From: Liriodendron chinense
Taxonomy: Eukaryota > Streptophyta > Magnoliopsida > Magnoliales > Magnoliaceae
Reading direction: 5' to 3'
Length of the DNA: 64,000 nt
NCBI GenBank assembly: GCA_003013855.2
Contig: ML058526.1
Location: 5,394,001-5,458,000 of the forward strand
Numbering within the stretch: position 1 is the stretch's first letter; each line of letters starts with the position of its first letter. The translations under genes and the position numbers were made by a program. Below are positions 59,890 through 64,000 of the stretch, piece by piece. Under the pieces are notes generated by a model that saw only the letters and a program-made list of their open reading frames with translations, did no database searches and was not told where the DNA came from.

Positions 59890-62300
59890 ACAACCGTTGC
59901 TAGCTAAGTACATATTAGAGGATGAGGGCAACAAAAAATCCTTATCAATCGGGTTTTTAGATTTTAAAATGTTGGAAGACTTATCTTCAATCAAGTTTAT
60001 GAACTATAGGTCATTATCTAATAGATCATTTCCAATACATTACTATTGATGAATCTTTCAAGTATCTTCCATTGTACACAAACTACCATTTGAATAAAAT
60101 GATACTAGAAAATCATTAAAATAGAGAGAAGGAGAAAATATTTTTAATGGATCTCTTAAAATTTCTTTGAATAGAAGAGAAATTTATGATCCATGAAAAA
60201 AAAAAGGAAGAACAAGAGGAGAGCTTGGATAAAGCTAACTTGGTTGAGAATAGTGTGAATCGAAAGATACCTTTTAAGAATGATGATTAGTTCAATTCAA
60301 TCACCAATGTTTAAGAAAATACATCCAAGAAGAATCCATATTTCTTTTGTAAAATTTAAGAATGATTGCCTAAAATAAAAGAAAATTATAAAGGAAAGGT
60401 AAGTCAATATATTAGAAAACATGAACCTTACAACAGTTATCTCTAAGATGAACATGGTGAACAAGGATGTTGATTGTTGGGTAAACCCTAGCACTACTAA
60501 CCATGTTTACAGAAATTGCAACATACTTAACTCATATAAGATAGTGCAACATGCTTAATTCATATGACATAGTGGTTGATGATTAAAAACTATATATAAT
60601 AAATGCCTTCATAGCCGAAGTTATAGGAAAATGGAAAGTACATATTGTTTAAGTTAACTTAAAAAAAATCTTTATTCTGAATAATGTGTTATATGTACTA
60701 GGAAGAATTTTATCTTTATAAGTCTACTAACTAAGTTTGGCTTCAGAATCATTGAATTTGATAAATTGATTTTGTCTAATAATGAAATGTATGTGGGAAA
60801 TGATATGTATCCAATGAAATGTTCAATTTAAACATAATAAATGAAAAAAAAAATTATTTTTTGTTTATATGCTTGATTCATGTGATGTTTTGTATGCTAG
60901 ACTAAGATATATTAGTTACCCTAGTATGGATATGTGTAGTCTTAGTCTAATTCTTAAGTGTATAAAACCTAATAATAAGTGCAATACATATATGTGTACA
61001 ACTCAAAATAAGTAGGAATTTTTTTTAAGGTATAATAAGAATCACAAATCTTCGGTCTCATTCATAGTGACATATGTAAGATGAACAATATAATTACAAA
61101 GGGAAAAATAATATTTAATAACATTTATAGATGATTACTCTCAATATCATAATGTACTTATTGAAGAATAAAAATGAGGCACTGGAAAAGTTCAAGATAT
61201 CCAAGATAGAAATAGACAACTAGTAATCTAAAAGATTAAAACCCTAAGGTCAGATATATGAGGAGAATATATATCTTTTGAATTCTTAAAGTTTTGCAAA
61301 ACTTATGATATTATTCACCAATTCGTAGTTTCTTATTCCCTTATGGCCCGTTTGGCACCCTCGATTCCAGGAGAAAGTGAGGGAAAGGAGGAGAAACTGG
61401 TTGCTTTATTATGTTTGGCACCATGGATTTGAAGAGAAGTGGATTTGAGTGGAATCCAGGAGAACTCAAAAAGGCACTTTTAGCCCTTTTTCAAATCCTC
61501 AAAAAAAAGGTGGGATTTGAGGAGAAATCCTCCTAACGTGGGACCCACCATAATGTGTCCCTAACTATGGGACCCAACATGATGTACATTTTCCATCCAA
61601 CTTGTTGATAAGGTCACAAGGATCGGGATGAAGGGACCACACAAATTTCAGTTTAATGGAAGACTTTTGTGCATCATAAAGGTCTCACTCTCCATTTTTT
61701 CTTGTTTTATGGTCCACTTTAGATGTGGATTTGCTTTATTTTTTGGATCTTGGCATAAAATGATATGTAAAAATGGATGAATGGCATGGATTTAAAAATC
61801 GAGGCTAATACGGTAGGCATACGATGGGATTAAAATTTACACCGTCCATTCCTTCATGTTTGATTTCTCTCAAATCTTGGCTGCCAAACAGAAAATCTGG
61901 AATTGATAAGAAGTGGAATCGGTGAGAATTCATATCATGGAATCCACTTCTCCTCACTTCTCCTCAAATCCATGGTGCCAAACGGGCCATTAACAAAATT
62001 GGGTAAGAGAACGCAAGAATAAGTCTATCATAAACATGGTAAACTCTATGTTAAACAATAAAGGTTTAAGTTCAGAATCTTGGAAAGAAACCTTTTTAAT
62101 TGCTTGTCACATATTGAATAGAATACCTTATTTTAAGACTCGCAAGATTCTGTGCGAACTACAATTATATCTACACACATGATACTCAATTTAAAACCAT
62201 GGTCAGTGGTCAGTGAAAATTTTAATATAATTTTGATGTGTTTACACGAATTAAAGGTTCAAGTTCATGAGATATAATTTTCTTTGCACATATCTTCCTT
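59890..62300 (+). pseudogene. highly decayed Ty1/copia Gag-Pol remnant, interrupted by a MITE
   Basis: Traces only, with stops and frame changes throughout. Gag-like blocks lie near 59905-60230 (YILEDEGNKKSLSIGFLDFK, FQVSSIVHKL). A protease-like WVNPSTTNHVYRNC lies near 60480, with the catalytic Asp lost. Pre-integrase blocks (LYARLRYISYPSM) are near 60890-60940 and an integrase start (GLIHSDIC) near 61050. After the MITE at 61344-61989 further integrase-like sequence continues (MLNNKG-like, ACHI.N-like and KTRKI-like) to about 62280. No LTRs were recognised. It is much older than the copia element at 22814-28025 and of a different subgroup. Confidence 0.7.
61344..61989. mobile_element. 646-bp PIF/Harbinger-like MITE
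   Basis: Perfect 16-bp terminal inverted repeats (TGGCCCGTTTGGCACC), flanked by TTA on both sides (61341-61343 and 61990-61992), the 3-bp target preference of PIF/Harbinger. Further inverted similarity near the ends (CATGGATTTGAAGAG versus its complement). No coding capacity. It splits the copia remnant. Confidence 0.85.
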
Positions 62301-64000
62301 AAATATACCAATCTCCTTATTTTGAAAAATAGTGATTTTTTTTTCAGAATAAAATGAAGAAAAATAAAATATTTTTTTTTATAGACTCTTAGCTACCATT
62401 GTTGATGACTCTTAGTGAATAGCTATGATGACTTTACATGAATTTTAAATTTAAAAATAAGAATAAAAGGAGACAGAATACGAACATGTCTTTTCATAAA
62501 TTGTGAACCTCTTGCCGACTTAAGTGTGGATTGCTATTGTGTCACTCTTCTTAACCGTCTATCCATCTTTTGTCCACAACCTTAAAGGTTAAGATTGTTC
62601 TATCTGGGTGCTACTTTCTGAAAAGTAATCCACTGGTAAGACGTGACATACCTATGGTCTGGATCAGTGAAACATGGCCACAGCTGCCAGAATTGAAAAC
62701 CCACATACTGTTTGGTATACCTCCACAGATTGAACGGCCACATGCCTACTTAGAGCCATCCGACCGATGGGCCCCTTCTTTGATCGGACGCCTGAAAATT
62801 GCACAGATCATGTGAGTCTGTCCATACCTGTACATCGAATCAGATCAGGTATTTTCTGAAGCAGTCATGGGAACAGCCTGATTTCCACGCGAGTAGATCC
62901 TCACGTTGTGGCCCAGTTCTTTCATGGCTCATCTAATCTACACCTTTGACACGTTTGGTGGACATTTATTGGACGGCTAAAATGAAAAATATCGAATGGT
63001 TCTATATCAAACTATCAACAAACATGTGTCTACAGATTACAGGGTAGGATTTTTCAACCAAATATTATTTTGGTTAGTAATTTATTCCATTTAATTAAGT
63101 TAATGGATGTGGGTATACGATGTTTGAGCGCCTGAGCATCAACCATGTTAGGCTAGCAGAGTATCAAATAACTCACCGTACAAAAACCAATTGAACCGTA
63201 GACAGCTCGATTTCAGTTTTAAAATTTTCAATGGATCGCAAATTTCTTTTTTTAATACTCTGGTAGTGTGTGATGGATAATACGCAGGCACTAATAAATG
63301 ACATATAAAATTGCATACTAGGAGCACAACTAATTCAATTCAACCGTCCAAATTTAATCGTACAAGTGTCCGCGAATCAGATTTATATTTGTTCAACGAA
63401 TCGGATTTTAGGAATTTTACCTGATTACACTTAAGCCGTTAATTTGAGTTAATTTAAGACACGTCTTCAATTTCTTAGTGCCTGCGTATCAAGCGTCATT
63501 CGCGGCCAGAGTAGCTCAATCTCTACCGTTCAATTTCATGGTCCCATGCCGTACTGGTCAGACTACGGTAGCATCCAACCGATGAATTTCCTCAAACATA
63601 CCAACGGCATCAGTTGGCTATGATCTTTGTCCATTGATCAGACGGTTCAAATCAATAAGCATGTGCACTGTCTACATCAAAGAGTTGGTATTTTGAGATT
63701 CACCAAACGGCAAGAGGCATAATGATGCCGATCCACACGCACCGGCACATGCCAACGTGGCAAGTATGAAGATGACCATCGTCAAAAAAAAAAAGTACCT
63801 ACGATCTACTCATCACACAGGCCACACGTTGAATCTGGACCGTTGAAATATTACATATAAGGGTGGCCCACCTGATGAATGGATCGGCTTGGTTTTGACT
63901 TATGGTCGTTTTCTCTGTGGGGTCATCATATGAATGGCTAAGATTTCTAATCCACTTGCCAGTTGGCGCATGCGCTGTCTGTACGGCTCACAACCATCCA
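62301..64000. other. no gene recognised
   Basis: Noncoding sequence with dispersed 'accgtcca' and 'gtgggccc' repeats. No coding frame beyond about 80 codons. Confidence 0.5.

Overview
This is a gene-poor stretch of a flowering-plant nuclear genome, built mostly from nested and decaying transposable elements. Evidence for a plant: Ty1/copia and Ty3/gypsy retrotransposons of plant lineages, a CACTA (En/Spm) element, a FAR1-RELATED SEQUENCE gene with a short plant-type intron, and many short dispersed repeats. The repeats rich in 'gtgggcccac' and 'accgtccat' suggest a woody angiosperm, perhaps a magnoliid, but the species cannot be fixed. No RNA gene, CRISPR array or bacterial feature was seen.

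Layout. (1) 1171-3662, minus: a FAR1/FRS transposase-derived gene, complete except for one in-frame TGA. (2) 5.3-8.9 kb: a perfect inverted repeat, microsatellites and a MITE whose ends border TA arrays. (3) 9.9-21.0 kb: an old, internally deleted Tat-type Ty3/gypsy element (about 10673-20195). Its pol remnant is on the minus strand and a decayed extra ORF of the 'putative gypsy type transposon' family is on the plus strand. A 3.0-kb solo LTR sits in that ORF with a perfect 5-bp target duplication, and 790-bp direct repeats flank the whole element. (4) 22814-28025, minus: a structurally complete Tork-like copia element with 611-bp LTRs, GGGCA target duplication, PBS and PPT, and a polyprotein broken by stops and frameshifts. 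(5) 28-34.3 kb: AT-rich sequence without genes. (6) 34.3-59.7 kb: a CACTA transposon (subterminal GTCGC/GCGAC repeats, decayed TNPA-like gene) split by a 19.6-kb Tat-lineage retrotransposon at 35068-54633 with CATTG target duplication. (7) 59.9-62.3 kb: a very old copia remnant carrying a 646-bp Harbinger-like MITE. (8) 62.3-64 kb: nothing recognised.

The large Tat element is the centrepiece. It has gag, protease, RT, two RNase H domains and integrase on plus, several tandem-repeat blocks, and an antisense, intron-containing ORF with a plant mobile domain (PMD) between pol and the 3' LTR. The older element of region 3 carries an unrelated antisense ORF in the same place. The window therefore shows two Tat-lineage elements with different protein families in the same antisense slot. 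Terminal LTR divergence, counted by eye, is about 2% for the large Tat element and about 4.4% for the copia element, so the Tat insertion looks younger. Nearly all copia LTR differences are transitions, as expected of methylated silenced DNA.
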